A DNA stretch of 64,000 nucleotides from Desulfoscipio geothermicus DSM 3669 (GCF_900115975.1 NZ_FOYM01000017.1:1-64000); one strand, 5' to 3'; shown: positions 50,398-59,130, counted from the stretch's first letter. Numbers and translations: made by a program. The notes: generated by a model from the letters alone, not told the origin.

Positions 50398-51441
50398 TTA
50401 AAGATTTAAGACCTCTTGATAATTTGGAAACACTTGATCCGGGTGAAAACCGGCAACTCTCGCGGATTGACGTTCCAAAACCAGCTCTCTCGCTTGCCCG
50501 CCGGTTGCCAGCCGGTCAACCAGCCGGGCTGTTTCCCGAATATCCTTGTCGCGGATCAACCGCCCGGCCTCCCCCAGGACCTCCGCCGCGACCCCGAAAT
50601 GATACGCGATGACGGGCACCTTGAGATACATGGCTTCGATTAGCGACGTACAGGTGCCGTTGTATTCGCTCATGCTTAAAAAGACATGAGACACTTGATA
50701 GTACGCCAGTAGCTGCGCAAAGGAAACCCGCCCGGTAATAAAGACATTCTTAATTTGCAACTCATTTACCAGCGCCAGCAGCTTGCGATAGTAGCCCGGG
50801 TTCCCCCGGTATTCGCCCACCAGGAACAACCGTGATTTTTGATTAACTCGCTTGTGATAGTAATTAAATACGCTGATAATGTCTTCTTGCTTGTTGTTGG
50901 GGCTGATCCGACCGGTGAACAGCAAGTTGACGTGATCATCGCGATACAGCTTTAACAGGTGCGGGTCGGGCTCCCGGTCGTAATCCCCGAGGTTGATCAG
51001 CGGCGGCAGTACCAGCGTGCGTTCAAAACCCAGTTCGTGCAATTCTCGCTCGTGGTATTTGTAGTTGGTAATGACCAGGTCCATATCATTTTTTAAAAAT
51101 TTTAACTCCTCCCGGCCCCTCAACTGATGTGTCCTGGACGGGTAGTCGCTGAAATATTCCGGTGGGACGATGCCGTGGTAAACCATTATTTTTTGCCGCG
51201 CTTTAAGCCCCGCCATAAATTGTGCCGCCTCGGAATCCATGAACATATGGTAGATAATTTGATTCCCCGGTTCCTGAAACTCATTAAAATCCAATGATCT
51301 TCCGCTAATTTCCTGCTCCCCGGTCGGGGTATAAATATTGGAAACAACGTCCGTATTTTTCAACCTCTCCTGCAGATATAAGACGGTATGGCTGATCGCA
51401 TCCCCGTATTTCAATAACGGGGTGATTTGATCTATTTGCAT
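50398..51441 (-). CDS. Family-4-type glycosyltransferase
   Basis: About 347 aa with a GT-B fold: an N-terminal acceptor domain (IIYHMFMDSEAAQFM; MVYHGIVPPEYF) and a C-terminal nucleotide-sugar domain (LLFTGRISPNNKQEDIISVF; VFLSMSEYNGTCTSLIEAMY; KVPVIAYHFG) with the E-x7-E-like pair around EYNGTCTSLIEA. The start at ATG 51441 has TGGAGG six bases ahead, better than ATG 51459. It likely adds the dideoxyhexose or another residue to the spore glycan. Sugar and acceptor are unknown. Confidence 0.82.
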   Translation of the reverse strand: MQIDQITPLLKYGDAISHTVLYLQERLKNTDVVSNIYTPTGEQEISGRSLDFNEFQEPGNQIIYHMFMDSEAAQFMAGLKARQKIMVYHGIVPPEYFSDYPSRTHQLRGREELKFLKNDMDLVITNYKYHERELHELGFERTLVLPPLINLGDYDREPDPHLLKLYRDDHVNLLFTGRISPNNKQEDIISVFNYYHKRVNQKSRLFLVGEYRGNPGYYRKLLALVNELQIKNVFITGRVSFAQLLAYYQVSHVFLSMSEYNGTCTSLIEAMYLKVPVIAYHFGVAAEVLGEAGRLIRDKDIRETARLVDRLATGGQARELVLERQSARVAGFHPDQVFPNYQEVLNL

Positions 51442-51467
51442 ATCCAGCCTCCAGGTCATTTTTTATA

Positions 51468-52451
51468 TTATAAAAGATTTAAAAGTCTCTTTTTCGACTC
51501 CTCGTAATCAAACAGGTGCAACCGGGATTCTGCGTACTCCATTACTTCATCGTAAAAAGCCCGCTCCAACAGCAATTTCCTGGCCAGTTGCGCCGCCTGT
51601 TCTATATCGTGATACGGCACGCATAAACGCGGAAATAAAATCTTTTGCGTATATAAATTCTGCGGCGCGATACAAGGCATTCGCACTGCGGCGCAGTCAA
51701 TGGGGAATCTCCCCCAGGTCAGGCGAAAATCCATATGCACACCCAAACTGGACTTATTTAACTCGACAATGTAATGATCCCAGGAAACGGAGTGGTAACA
51801 CCTTATGGAGGGAAGCGGAATATGTTTGCCGAACAGTTCAACGTATTTTTTTTCCTTGGGATCCTGCAAATCTACCGCACCCGGCAGGCCTGTTTTCGAC
51901 AGGGTTGCTAAATTGGCCAACCCGTTGCGGGACCAGTAGGAACCCATAAAACTCCCGAGATGGATTTCCTCCTCTTTTTGCACCGGGGGGCAAAGCTTTT
52001 CCCGCACTCTTTTTAAAGGAAACGGAAGGCCGATAAAACCAACCGGTTTGCGGGTTATAGCTTGAAAGAAGGGAACAGTTTCCGCGTTGGGAACCGCCAC
52101 CGCATCCGCCATGTTCAGCAGTTTTACCAGCCTGACCTGCGCGTCCCGCGGGGTAAAAGAAGTGAAATGTTCCAGCTCGGGCTCGGGATAAACGATTAAT
52201 TTGGCCTTGGAACGCTGCTTGATTTTTATGGCCGGCTCAATTAAACCGTCCCGGACCAGAACCATCACCACGTCAAAGTTATTGAAAAATTCATAACCCA
52301 CCCCGTACCTTCCCTGTTCAAAACCGGTGCCGCTGTAATGGATTCCCTCCATGACAGTGGCCCAAATGTGCAGGTTGTTGATTTCCAGGGTGCTCACCAT
52401 TCCGTCCACGTAAGGATTGAAAGGATAGCACGTGACAATGCAAAACTTCAA
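51468..52451 (-). CDS. Paralogous glycosyltransferase-like protein c (unrecognised family)
   Basis: At 327 aa this is one of three paralogs (with 53908-54924 and 54993-55979). Shared blocks are the opening MKFC, a WATVM-x-G-x-HY segment, LLNMADAVAV, KPVGFIGLPFPLKRVRE, a TWGRFPIDCAAVRMPCIAP block and the C-terminal KILFPRLCVPYHDIE then AESRL. The C-terminal part recalls GT-B glycosyltransferases of CgeB type, where a xAVRMPCI-like loop holds the nucleotide sugar, but I do not recognise the family. This copy is the most diverged. No signal peptide or membrane spans. Confidence 0.65.
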   Translation of the reverse strand: MKFCIVTCYPFNPYVDGMVSTLEINNLHIWATVMEGIHYSGTGFEQGRYGVGYEFFNNFDVVMVLVRDGLIEPAIKIKQRSKAKLIVYPEPELEHFTSFTPRDAQVRLVKLLNMADAVAVPNAETVPFFQAITRKPVGFIGLPFPLKRVREKLCPPVQKEEEIHLGSFMGSYWSRNGLANLATLSKTGLPGAVDLQDPKEKKYVELFGKHIPLPSIRCYHSVSWDHYIVELNKSSLGVHMDFRLTWGRFPIDCAAVRMPCIAPQNLYTQKILFPRLCVPYHDIEQAAQLARKLLLERAFYDEVMEYAESRLHLFDYEESKKRLLNLL

Positions 52452-52574
52452 CAGGGTTCACCTCGCAAATTTTCCGCAACCGCTTGCCGGTATCAGTCGC
52501 CGGTTTTAAGGTGCCAGTATTGCGCCGGTTGGATTTTATTCTTGCTGTAAAAACAGCGCAACTGGATAGTAGCG

Positions 52575-53882
52575 TCATCCGGTAACCTTAGCAAGCGTTT
52601 CCGCGGCCCGCTTGCCGCTCAACAGCGATTGGTCGCTCCACAAATAAGCCCACTCCCCGTACCTACCGATGCAATGGACATCTTTTCCCCGCAGGTATTC
52701 CAGAACTAAGCCCCGGTTTTTTTGATAATCCCGGTTGAACAGCACATTGGCGTATTTAATGTTCATACAATCGGCCAGAATGATCCGGTCATGCTGCTGG
52801 AGAATACCCGTTTCCACCAGGCTTTCAATGGTTTTTTCCAGAATGCCGGATATGGACAGCTTTAGGGGCTTATAGGGAGAATGGTAAATCTCCGCCTGGA
52901 TTCCGGTACAGCCCGGGGGAGCGTTGGCCGCGGACAAACTGCTGGTAAAATGCACCCGGGCCGGGAGCAGCCGCTCATCGTAAATGTAAAACCAGTGACA
53001 GTCGCCGGCCAGGTCCCCCCTGCCGATACCCAGATTTACCAGCACCACGCTGGTATGGGCGAGCCTGGCGGCAGCCTCCCGCACTTCCCGGGGGCAATCC
53101 TTGATGCAGCGGGCAAGCTCGGGCAGCGGTATTGACGAAACCAGCCTGTCGTAGTAACGTTCAAAACCGTTTTTAAAAACCAGCCGCTTATGACTCAAAT
53201 CAACTTCGACAACTTCAAACCCGTGATAAACTTCGGCCTCCGTCGCCAGGGACCGTAAAAAAGATTGGTAGCCGCCCTGGTCGGGGTACCGGAAACTTTT
53301 AATGTAGTAGACGTTGCGAAACCGGCCGGATAAGGCGCCCCGCAGCACTTCATCCAGGCCGGGCCGGTAAATGCGCCGTCCAATCCAATCGGTGGTCAAA
53401 AGTTCTGGTTCTACGGTCCAATATTTTCGGGTATAAGCACCGTAAAAGTGCCTGGTTAAAGCCCGGCCAAACCGGGCCACCAGCCAATCATGGTAATTTT
53501 GCCCGCCTTCTCCGGCCGGCTGCCCGCCGGCTTGCTCCGCCCGGATGAAATCCAAAAGGCACTGCACCACCAGTTCCGCGGGCAGCCCTTTCAAATTGGA
53601 CTCCACAGGATGCCTCACCCAGTGGGATTGAAAATAATTCAATACCAGCGGGGCAAACTCACCGTACCTGCCGGCGACACTTTCGGCAAACAGTCGCCGG
53701 ACATGGTCATCCCGGGTGAAAGAAATATGAATACCCTCGTCAAAAGTAAACCCTTCCACCGTATGGGAACGGCAGCGCCCGCCCCAGGTTTGTTTTTTTT
53801 CGTAAATGTCCGTTGCATGGTTGAAATGGTAAGAAAAGCTCAAGCCCGCTATGCCGGCGCCCAGCGTGACTACCCCGCGCAT
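52575..53882 (-). CDS. FAD-dependent oxidoreductase (UDP-galactopyranose mutase / amine-oxidase-like)
   Basis: This ~435-aa protein has the Rossmann FAD motif GAGIAGLSFSYHF, then a second FAD contact in WGGRCRSHTVEGFTFDEG and a C-terminal GRYGEWAYLWSDQSLLSGKRAAE motif, as in protoporphyrinogen-oxidase/UGM-like enzymes of polysaccharide loci. It may catalyse a redox-neutral or redox change of a nucleotide sugar. I start it at ATG 53882, right after AAGGAGG; upstream in-frame sequence lacks a site. It lies between two of the three paralogous transferase genes. Confidence 0.77.
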   Translation of the reverse strand: MRGVVTLGAGIAGLSFSYHFNHATDIYEKKQTWGGRCRSHTVEGFTFDEGIHISFTRDDHVRRLFAESVAGRYGEFAPLVLNYFQSHWVRHPVESNLKGLPAELVVQCLLDFIRAEQAGGQPAGEGGQNYHDWLVARFGRALTRHFYGAYTRKYWTVEPELLTTDWIGRRIYRPGLDEVLRGALSGRFRNVYYIKSFRYPDQGGYQSFLRSLATEAEVYHGFEVVEVDLSHKRLVFKNGFERYYDRLVSSIPLPELARCIKDCPREVREAAARLAHTSVVLVNLGIGRGDLAGDCHWFYIYDERLLPARVHFTSSLSAANAPPGCTGIQAEIYHSPYKPLKLSISGILEKTIESLVETGILQQHDRIILADCMNIKYANVLFNRDYQKNRGLVLEYLRGKDVHCIGRYGEWAYLWSDQSLLSGKRAAETLAKVTG

Positions 53883-53907
53883 CCCGTCCCCCTCCTTTTC
53901 CCTCCGG

Positions 53908-54924
53908 TTAGCCCAGTAAATTAAGCAATCTTTGCTTCGTTGCCGCTTCGGCAAAAAAGGACAGCCTGGACTCGGCATAGTCCATTACTTCTTCGTAAAA
54001 ACTGCGGCTTTTCAACAGCCTTTTGGCCAGTCCGGCCGCTCCCTCAACGTCCTGGTATGGCACGCATAAATCAGGGAAAAGGATTTGCTGGGCGTAAAAA
54101 CCCGGCGTGGAAATGCAGGGCATTCTGACCGCGGCGCAGTCAATGGGGAATCTTCCCCAGGTTTGACGAAAGTCCAGGTGAATCCCCAACATGGAATAAT
54201 TGACCTGGGAGATATATTCCTCCCATAGCCTGACCCGGTTATCCGAACTGAACGGATTGTAACTGGTCACCCTGAAGTGAATAGGAGGAATGGGCATGAA
54301 TTTTCTCATGATCCTGAGATAATAAAGTTCCTCCGGATCCTGCATATCCGCGGCCCCGGGCACCCCGATTTCCGTGAGAGCCGCCAAATTAACCAGCCCG
54401 TTGCGGCTGACCAATTTCCCCAGCGCGCTGCCCAGGTCGATGATTATCTTTTTGTCCACCGGCGGGCATAACTCTTCCCGCACTCTTTTTAAAGGGAAGG
54501 GCAGGCCCACCACGCCAACCGGTTTTGGGGTCAATCTTTTGATCACGGGGATATGATTTTCGTGATGAACCGCCACCGCGTCGGCCATATTCAGCAACCG
54601 GACAAACCTTACCTGTAGTTCCCGGTCCAAAAATGTTGTAAAATGCTCCAGTTCCGCATCAAAAAACACCACCACCCGGGCCGTGGACCGCTCCTTGATT
54701 TTTATGCCCACTTCAATGAGTTCTGAGCGCAGCGCCACCATAACCAGGTCGAACTCGCTGAAAAAATCGTAGGGCAGTCCGTAATATCCCAGGTCAAAAG
54801 AGACGCCGTTATAGTGGGTTCCCCCCATGATGGTGGCCCACTGGGAGATCTGGTTCACTTCATGGGTAAAGATTTCCCCGTCCAATTCACTGGGGGGAAG
54901 CAAACTGATCAGGCAAAACTTCAA
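53908..54924 (-). CDS. Paralogous glycosyltransferase-like protein b (unrecognised family)
   Basis: A 338-aa member of the same family: GGTHYNGVSFDLGYYGLP, FDLVMVALRSELIEVGIKIK, ARVVVFFDAELEHFT, LLNMADAVAVHHE, GVVGLPFPLKRVREELCPPV and TWGRFPIDCAAVRMPCIS. ATG start with GGTGAACC ahead (weak). The spacing between paralogs contains a repeat (54958-54988). The three copies probably add related sugars in sequence (inference). Confidence 0.65.
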   Translation of the reverse strand: MKFCLISLLPPSELDGEIFTHEVNQISQWATIMGGTHYNGVSFDLGYYGLPYDFFSEFDLVMVALRSELIEVGIKIKERSTARVVVFFDAELEHFTTFLDRELQVRFVRLLNMADAVAVHHENHIPVIKRLTPKPVGVVGLPFPLKRVREELCPPVDKKIIIDLGSALGKLVSRNGLVNLAALTEIGVPGAADMQDPEELYYLRIMRKFMPIPPIHFRVTSYNPFSSDNRVRLWEEYISQVNYSMLGIHLDFRQTWGRFPIDCAAVRMPCISTPGFYAQQILFPDLCVPYQDVEGAAGLAKRLLKSRSFYEEVMDYAESRLSFFAEAATKQRLLNLLG

Positions 54925-54957
54925 AACGGTTCACCTCAATTAGCTGTCCTGAAAATA

Positions 54958-54988
54958 GTCGTCGGTCGTCGGTGGTCAGTAGTCGGCG
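54958..54988. repeat. GTCGGTCGTCGGTGGTC-type intergenic repeat
   Basis: A TCGG/TGGTC-rich stretch between two paralogous transferase genes, almost the same as 59101-59130 and similar in reverse complement to 49574-49604. Confidence 0.55.
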
Positions 54989-54992
54989 AATA

Positions 54993-55979
54993 TCAGCCCA
55001 GCAAATTCAATAATCTTTCCATGGTCCTCTCAGGGGTGAAGAATTCCAACCGCGATTCGGCGTAGGCAACCGTTTCTTCGTAGAAACCGGGCTCCGAAAC
55101 CAGCCTGTGCACCAAATTTCTGGCTCCGTCGATATCGTAGTAGGGCACGCACAAACCGGGAAACAGTATTTTTTGCGTAAGCAGGGTGGGAGGAGCCACA
55201 CAGGGCATGCGGACGCCGGCACAATCCACCGGAAATCTGCCCCAGGTGTTTCTGTAATCTAGGTGGAGGCCCAGCAGCGACTTGTTGGCTTCGGTAATAT
55301 AATCCTGCCAGCCGAAGGCTTCGCGAAAGCGAATGGGCGGGATGGGCAGGTAAGCCCTCATTGACGCCACATATTCTTTTTCCACCGGGTGCCAGGCATC
55401 CACCGTGCCGGGCAAGCCGATTTCGGCAAGCGCCACCACGTTGACCAGCCCGTTCCTGTTCCGCTGCCAGTGAGCGCCCATGATGCTCCCCAGCTCAATT
55501 TCCTCCCGTTTTTGCACCGGCGGGCATATCTTGCGCACCCGCTCCAACGGAAACGGTAGGCCCACCAGGTCCACCGGTTTGGTAGTCAATAACTTTACGA
55601 AAGGAATGCTTTCATTATGAAGCACAGCCACGGCATCGGCGATATTTAACAGCTCCACCATTTTGGCCTGCTTGTCGCGCGGCATGCCGCTGGTGAAGGC
55701 CTCCATCTCCGCGCCTAAAAATACCACCACCCTGGTGGTTGACAGCTTTTTGATCTTAAGGCCTATTTCAACTAATTCTTCCCTCAGGGCAACCATTACC
55801 AGGTCGTATGCACTGAAATGATCATAATCCAGGTTGTAATAGCCCATGTCAAAGGCGGGGCCGCAATAGCAGGTTCCCCCCATAACCGTAGCCCAGTATT
55901 CCATATGGTTAATTTCCAACCTGTATTTTTTGCCGTGCATTTCCCACGGGGGCTCATGACTTACAAAACAAAATTTCAA
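54993..55979 (-). CDS. Paralogous glycosyltransferase-like protein a (unrecognised family)
   Basis: At 328 aa this is the third member: GGTCYCGPAFDMGYYNLD, YDLVMVALREELVEIGLKIK, LLNIADAVAVLHN, DLVGLPFPLERVRKICPPV, TWGRFPVDCAGVRMPCVAP and KILFPGLCVPYYDIDGA. It shares more with copy b than with copy c. It lies directly after the CDP-glucose dehydratase gene (11 bases), so it belongs to the sugar operon. No known catalytic motif can be named with confidence. Confidence 0.65.
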   Translation of the reverse strand: MKFCFVSHEPPWEMHGKKYRLEINHMEYWATVMGGTCYCGPAFDMGYYNLDYDHFSAYDLVMVALREELVEIGLKIKKLSTTRVVVFLGAEMEAFTSGMPRDKQAKMVELLNIADAVAVLHNESIPFVKLLTTKPVDLVGLPFPLERVRKICPPVQKREEIELGSIMGAHWQRNRNGLVNVVALAEIGLPGTVDAWHPVEKEYVASMRAYLPIPPIRFREAFGWQDYITEANKSLLGLHLDYRNTWGRFPVDCAGVRMPCVAPPTLLTQKILFPGLCVPYYDIDGARNLVHRLVSEPGFYEETVAYAESRLEFFTPERTMERLLNLLG

Positions 55980-55990
55980 CGCCGTTCACC

Positions 55991-56959
55991 TCAAGTAAGC
56001 TGCCGGGCATACCAGTCTATGGTTTCCAGCAGGGCTTGATCCAACGAATACCTGGGTTTCCAACCAAGAACATGCCTGGCCTTTTCCGTGCTCAGATATT
56101 GATGCTTAATTTCATTGCCGGCTTCGTTTTTAACAACCGGCTCAAGATTGGAATTCATTAATGAAAGGATCTTCCTGACCAGTTCAATGACCGTGATTTG
56201 CAATTCAGTGCTGAAATTGAACGCTTCGCCGTGGATGGGCAATTCATCCATTTTTTGGGCTAAAAACATGTACGCTTCAGCGCCGTCCTTAACATAAAAA
56301 TAATCCCTGATGAAAGTTCCATCGCTGCGGATCACCGGCGCGTCCCCCCGCAATGCCGAGCGGATGGTGCCGGGTACCAGCCGGTTAAAATTTAAATCGC
56401 CGGGCCCGTAAAAATTCCCGCACCTGGTAATGCACACCGGCAAACCGTAGGTGTGGTAATAGGCATGGGCGATTAAATCGGAACAGCTTTTGGACACGTC
56501 ATAGGGGTGCTTTCCCTGGAGGGGTGTTTCCTCGCTATAGGGCAGGTTTTCCTGGTCGCCGTAAGCTTTATCGCTTGAAGCCACAATAATCCTTTTCACT
56601 CCTGTGTTCCGGCGACATGCCTCCAGGATGTTCCAGGTGCCTCTGATATTGGATTCAAAAGTGGATAACGGGTTTTTATTGGCGATGCCCACTATGGTTT
56701 GGGCCGCCAGGTGAAACACCGTATCGATCTCGTATTCGTTGATCGCCCTTTCCAGGAGGTGGTAATCCTCGACGTTACCGCGCACAACCACCATCTTGCG
56801 CTGCAATTCCGCATTAAAAAAAATCCTGGACCTGGGCACGTAATCCCGCACCAAACCAACGACATTGGCGCCGCACTCAACCAGCTGTTCGCTTAAATGG
56901 CTGCCCAGCAAGCCGGTGCAGCCGGTGATAAAAACATTCTTATCCTTCCAATAACTCAT
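55991..56959 (-). CDS. rfbG: CDP-glucose 4,6-dehydratase-type SDR
   Basis: This 322-aa extended SDR has the NAD motif [39 protein letters not shown] (a strong marker of CDP-glucose/GDP-mannose dehydratases), a catalytic serine in [11 protein letters not shown] and Y-x3-K in [11 protein letters not shown]. It removes water from CDP-glucose to give CDP-4-keto-6-deoxyglucose, the substrate of the E1 dehydrase encoded downstream. It is slightly shorter than typical RfbG (~355 aa). The cytidylyltransferase and E1 genes in the same operon make CDP-glucose the likely substrate. Confidence 0.83.
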   Translation of the reverse strand: MSYWKDKNVFITGCTGLLGSHLSEQLVECGANVVGLVRDYVPRSRIFFNAELQRKMVVVRGNVEDYHLLERAINEYEIDTVFHLAAQTIVGIANKNPLSTFESNIRGTWNILEACRRNTGVKRIIVASSDKAYGDQENLPYSEETPLQGKHPYDVSKSCSDLIAHAYYHTYGLPVCITRCGNFYGPGDLNFNRLVPGTIRSALRGDAPVIRSDGTFIRDYFYVKDGAEAYMFLAQKMDELPIHGEAFNFSTELQITVIELVRKILSLMNSNLEPVVKNEAGNEIKHQYLSTEKARHVLGWKPRYSLDQALLETIDWYARQLT

Positions 56960-56982
56960 CTACATCTCACCTTTTTACTTGA

Positions 56983-58119
56983 TCAAGCGCCCTGGCAGGG
57001 ATGGAATTGCATAATCGCTCCGGCGTCAACGTCGATGATTAGGGAACTGATTGCCTGGTTGCCGTGGTTATCCGTAAAAATAACCAGCGCGGCATGCATT
57101 CCCCTGTCTACAAATTCAGGCGTACCCGTAATCCTGGCTGCTGCCTCCCGGGAAGGCAATGGCGTTATTATTTCCAGGGAGGCCCATTGCGGCAGGTTGA
57201 CGCATTTCACATCGACAATTTCATCGTCTTCATCATCGGCGGCAATATCCACGCTGAAGGGTACGGCCACCTTGGCCGTTAAAGTCCCGTCAGGGCCATA
57301 GAACCGCGGCGGCTCACCGCTATGCTCAATGATGCGGATCAGCGCATCCACGCCGACCCGGGTTTTTCCATCCTCAACCACAATTTGATAAGACCATAGC
57401 TGCCCCGGTTCCGTACCGGCGGTATCCCAGGTTACCACAAAGGTTTCGGCATCCACGGTCAATGGATTGGGCGCATGGGGCGGCCCCGGTTGCACAAATC
57501 CGCCGGCAAACCCGCTGGCCTCAACACCGGTGGCCAAACGGCAGGTTAGATCATCTCCGTCGGGGTCCACTGCTGCAATGGGGAAAGAAAAAATGGCATT
57601 ACACGGCGCATTGACAGTAACCGGGGCGATGGCCACCGGCGAGCTGTTAAGCGTCAAAAAATCTACTAGAGTGACTAACCTATAACTCCCTTCCGGGTTG
57701 TTGACGTGCTCCGGCCCGCCGATTCGATAACAGCTCTGTACGCCGGCCTGCCAGGGCTCGCCGGTATACGGGTCAACGGCTTCGCTGTAAGTATGCAGAA
57801 TGGTTGGATTTTGGGTTGACGGGTCCAGCGCCCGGCACAGAATCCAGTTTTCCTGTTCATTATCGTCAACTACCAAAAATCGCAGCATCCCGGTAAATAC
57901 CCCGTCGCCAAAGGCCAGGCTGCTGCCGCCGACGGTGTCAAGTATTTTATCACCCCGCACCGGATATCCGTCCGCTCCGCTGCCGTTAAAAAAATCACGC
58001 CTGAACGCCATGATCAGTTTAAACTCGGCAGTATTCGACGCCACATCCGGCCGGGGGGACCATGACAGGTGGCCAAAAAGATAGTGGGGGTATTTATCTA
58101 CTTTCAAATACCTCTTCAC
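56983..58119 (-). CDS. Surface protein with Ig/cadherin-like domains
   Basis: A 378-aa protein. The N-terminal ~165 residues are unusual (YPHYLFGHLSWSPRPDVASN, then FRRDFFNGSGADGYPVRGDK) and I do not recognise them. From ~165 on there are two Ig/cadherin-like repeats with calcium-type acidic loops (AVDPDGDDLTCRLATG; IAADDEDDEIVDVKC) and a WDTAGTEPGQLWSYQIVV strand. There is no signal peptide, so a cytoplasmically made spore-coat component is more likely than a secreted adhesin. First gene of the minus-strand sugar cluster, 24 bases ahead of rfbG, so the glycans may be attached to it (inference). Confidence 0.65.
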   Translation of the reverse strand: MKRYLKVDKYPHYLFGHLSWSPRPDVASNTAEFKLIMAFRRDFFNGSGADGYPVRGDKILDTVGGSSLAFGDGVFTGMLRFLVVDDNEQENWILCRALDPSTQNPTILHTYSEAVDPYTGEPWQAGVQSCYRIGGPEHVNNPEGSYRLVTLVDFLTLNSSPVAIAPVTVNAPCNAIFSFPIAAVDPDGDDLTCRLATGVEASGFAGGFVQPGPPHAPNPLTVDAETFVVTWDTAGTEPGQLWSYQIVVEDGKTRVGVDALIRIIEHSGEPPRFYGPDGTLTAKVAVPFSVDIAADDEDDEIVDVKCVNLPQWASLEIITPLPSREAAARITGTPEFVDRGMHAALVIFTDNHGNQAISSLIIDVDAGAIMQFHPCQGA

Positions 58120-58274
58120 CTCCCAAAATCTTCATCATAATGTTGCTTTTTACTGAATTTTAGTAACATCATATTCCTTTTCCCCCTGCGTTGACACTGT
58201 TTGGAATACAAAAAAACAGCTGACGGCACATGTAAACAAAATTGAATTAACAAGGATTTCCCGCCAGCGTATTT

Positions 58275-58313
58275 GATAACAACCCGGGGGTTTGGGACCC
58301 CCGGGTTGTTATC
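58275..58313. repeat. Perfect 16-bp inverted repeat
   Basis: GATAACAACCCGGGGG (58275-58290) pairs perfectly with 58298-58313 around a 7-base loop. No T run follows on either strand. It may still act as a transcription barrier between micro-ORF 3 and the surface-protein gene. Bases 58120-58274 hold no gene. Confidence 0.6.
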
Positions 58314-58352
58314 AATCCTCTTAGGTTGGAGCAAGCCAAGTGAAGGGTGGAA

Positions 58353-58454
58353 TCAACACAGTGCTAACCCTAAAGCAAAAGGAAAGGTAAAAGAGAGAAA
58401 TACCCAAAGGAAAGGGAAAATGATGGGTAATGCAGGTAAACCAAATGCCAACAT
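58353..58454 (-). CDS. Hydrophobic micro-protein 3 (IFPF-WVFL family, 33 aa)
   Basis: The ATG frame reads MLAFGLPALPIIFPFLWVFL and then SFTFPFALGLALC. The core aligns with micro-proteins 1 and 2 (x-G-I/L-x-x-F/L-x-x-IFPF-x-WVFL), but the FPP...FFR N-terminus is missing and no Shine-Dalgarno site precedes the ATG. A palindromic repeat (58512-58563) lies just upstream, so the 5' part was probably lost when that repeat arrived. Possibly a pseudogene. Confidence 0.45.
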   Translation of the reverse strand: MLAFGLPALPIIFPFLWVFLSFTFPFALGLALC

Positions 58455-58511
58455 GGTTAAAAATGGTATACCAAAAAGGGGACAGGCTTCGGTAAAAGGG
58501 GGCCAGGTAAA

Positions 58512-58566
58512 GAAGGGGACAGGCACCTTTTTCAAAAAACGCAAAAGGAGCCAGTCCCCTTTTGCG
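58512..58566. repeat. Dispersed palindromic repeat (second copy)
   Basis: AGGGGACAGGCACCTTTTTC pairs with the complementary arm ending CCAGTCCCCTTTT. It matches the element at 38757-38813. Partial arms flank it: AAAAAGGGGACAGGCTTCGG at ~58474 and TGTCTGTCCCTCTTTT at ~58567. This nested arrangement suggests insertion of one element into another. Confidence 0.65.
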
Positions 58567-58633
58567 GTGTCTGTCCCTCTTTTACTTTTTTTGTAGAACA
58601 TCCAACTATTTTTTCATAATATGACATAACAGA

Positions 58634-58732
58634 GTCCACTTGACGACCTGGACCCCAACATTCCATGGGGCGGGGGTTATCAATGCCCAAAAGGCCGCGA
58701 GCGCAGCCGCGGCCATACTACAACGCGAGTAG
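58634..58732 (+). pseudogene. Possible 3' stub of a subtilisin-like protease gene
   Basis: One frame reads TPTFHGAGVINAQKAASAAA before the stop; the GAGVINAQKA part is like the conserved C-terminal GxGxVNAxxA of S8 proteases. Only 32 codons remain. It ends nine bases before the next gene. The match is short, so this is tentative. Confidence 0.35.
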
Positions 58733-58741
58733 GTGAAACAA

Positions 58742-59095
58742 ATGCCCTGGACCTGCCGGTTGGTGGAACTAAAAGAACTTGAAAAACACGGGATCAAACC
58801 CAATCCGGGCGATATGTGGTTCGCGCCCTGGATAAACGGTCACAGCGAGTTATCCCCCGAATACAAGCAAAAATTTAAGGGAAAACGGCCTCCCATATGT
58901 GTCCAGTTGCCAAACGGCCACATATGGTGCGTTGATACGAAATTTGCCGGGCAAGAACATGGTTGGACGGTTTTCGGTACCCCACCGTGGATTACCGTGT
59001 ACCCGTCCGTATCCATTCCCGGCCCCAACGGCTACCACGGCTGGCTGGTAAACGGGGTGCTCACCGACGACCTGGAAGGGCGGACATACCTGTAG
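58742..59095 (+). CDS. Small phage-type protein (DUF6527-like)
   Basis: A 117-aa soluble protein, tryptophan- and proline-rich: PGDMWFAPWINGHSELSP, RPPICVQLPNGHIWCVD, GTPPWITVYPSVSIPGPNG and YHGWLVNGVL. I recall similar small proteins, named DUF6527-like, in prophages and satellite regions; their function is unknown to me and the naming is uncertain. AGGTG lies five bases before ATG 58742. It is the only plus-strand gene in this stretch and is flanked by repeats and stubs, which fits a mobile-element remnant. Confidence 0.5.
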   Translation: MPWTCRLVELKELEKHGIKPNPGDMWFAPWINGHSELSPEYKQKFKGKRPPICVQLPNGHIWCVDTKFAGQEHGWTVFGTPPWITVYPSVSIPGPNGYHGWLVNGVLTDDLEGRTYL

Positions 59096-59100
59096 TGGGG

Positions 59101-59130
59101 GTCGGTCGTCAGTGGTCGGTGGTCGGTGCC
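59101..59130. repeat. GTCGGTCGTCAGTGGTCGG-type intergenic repeat
   Basis: Near-identical to 54958-54988; it continues into GTGCCAGGTGTTGC, so two repeat families meet here. Confidence 0.55.

Noticed and set aside
58273-58596. A 107-aa lysine-rich plus-strand ORF
   Set aside because: Its frame runs through an inverted repeat and antisense to micro-ORF 3; its composition reflects repeat sequence and complement of Phe/Leu codons.
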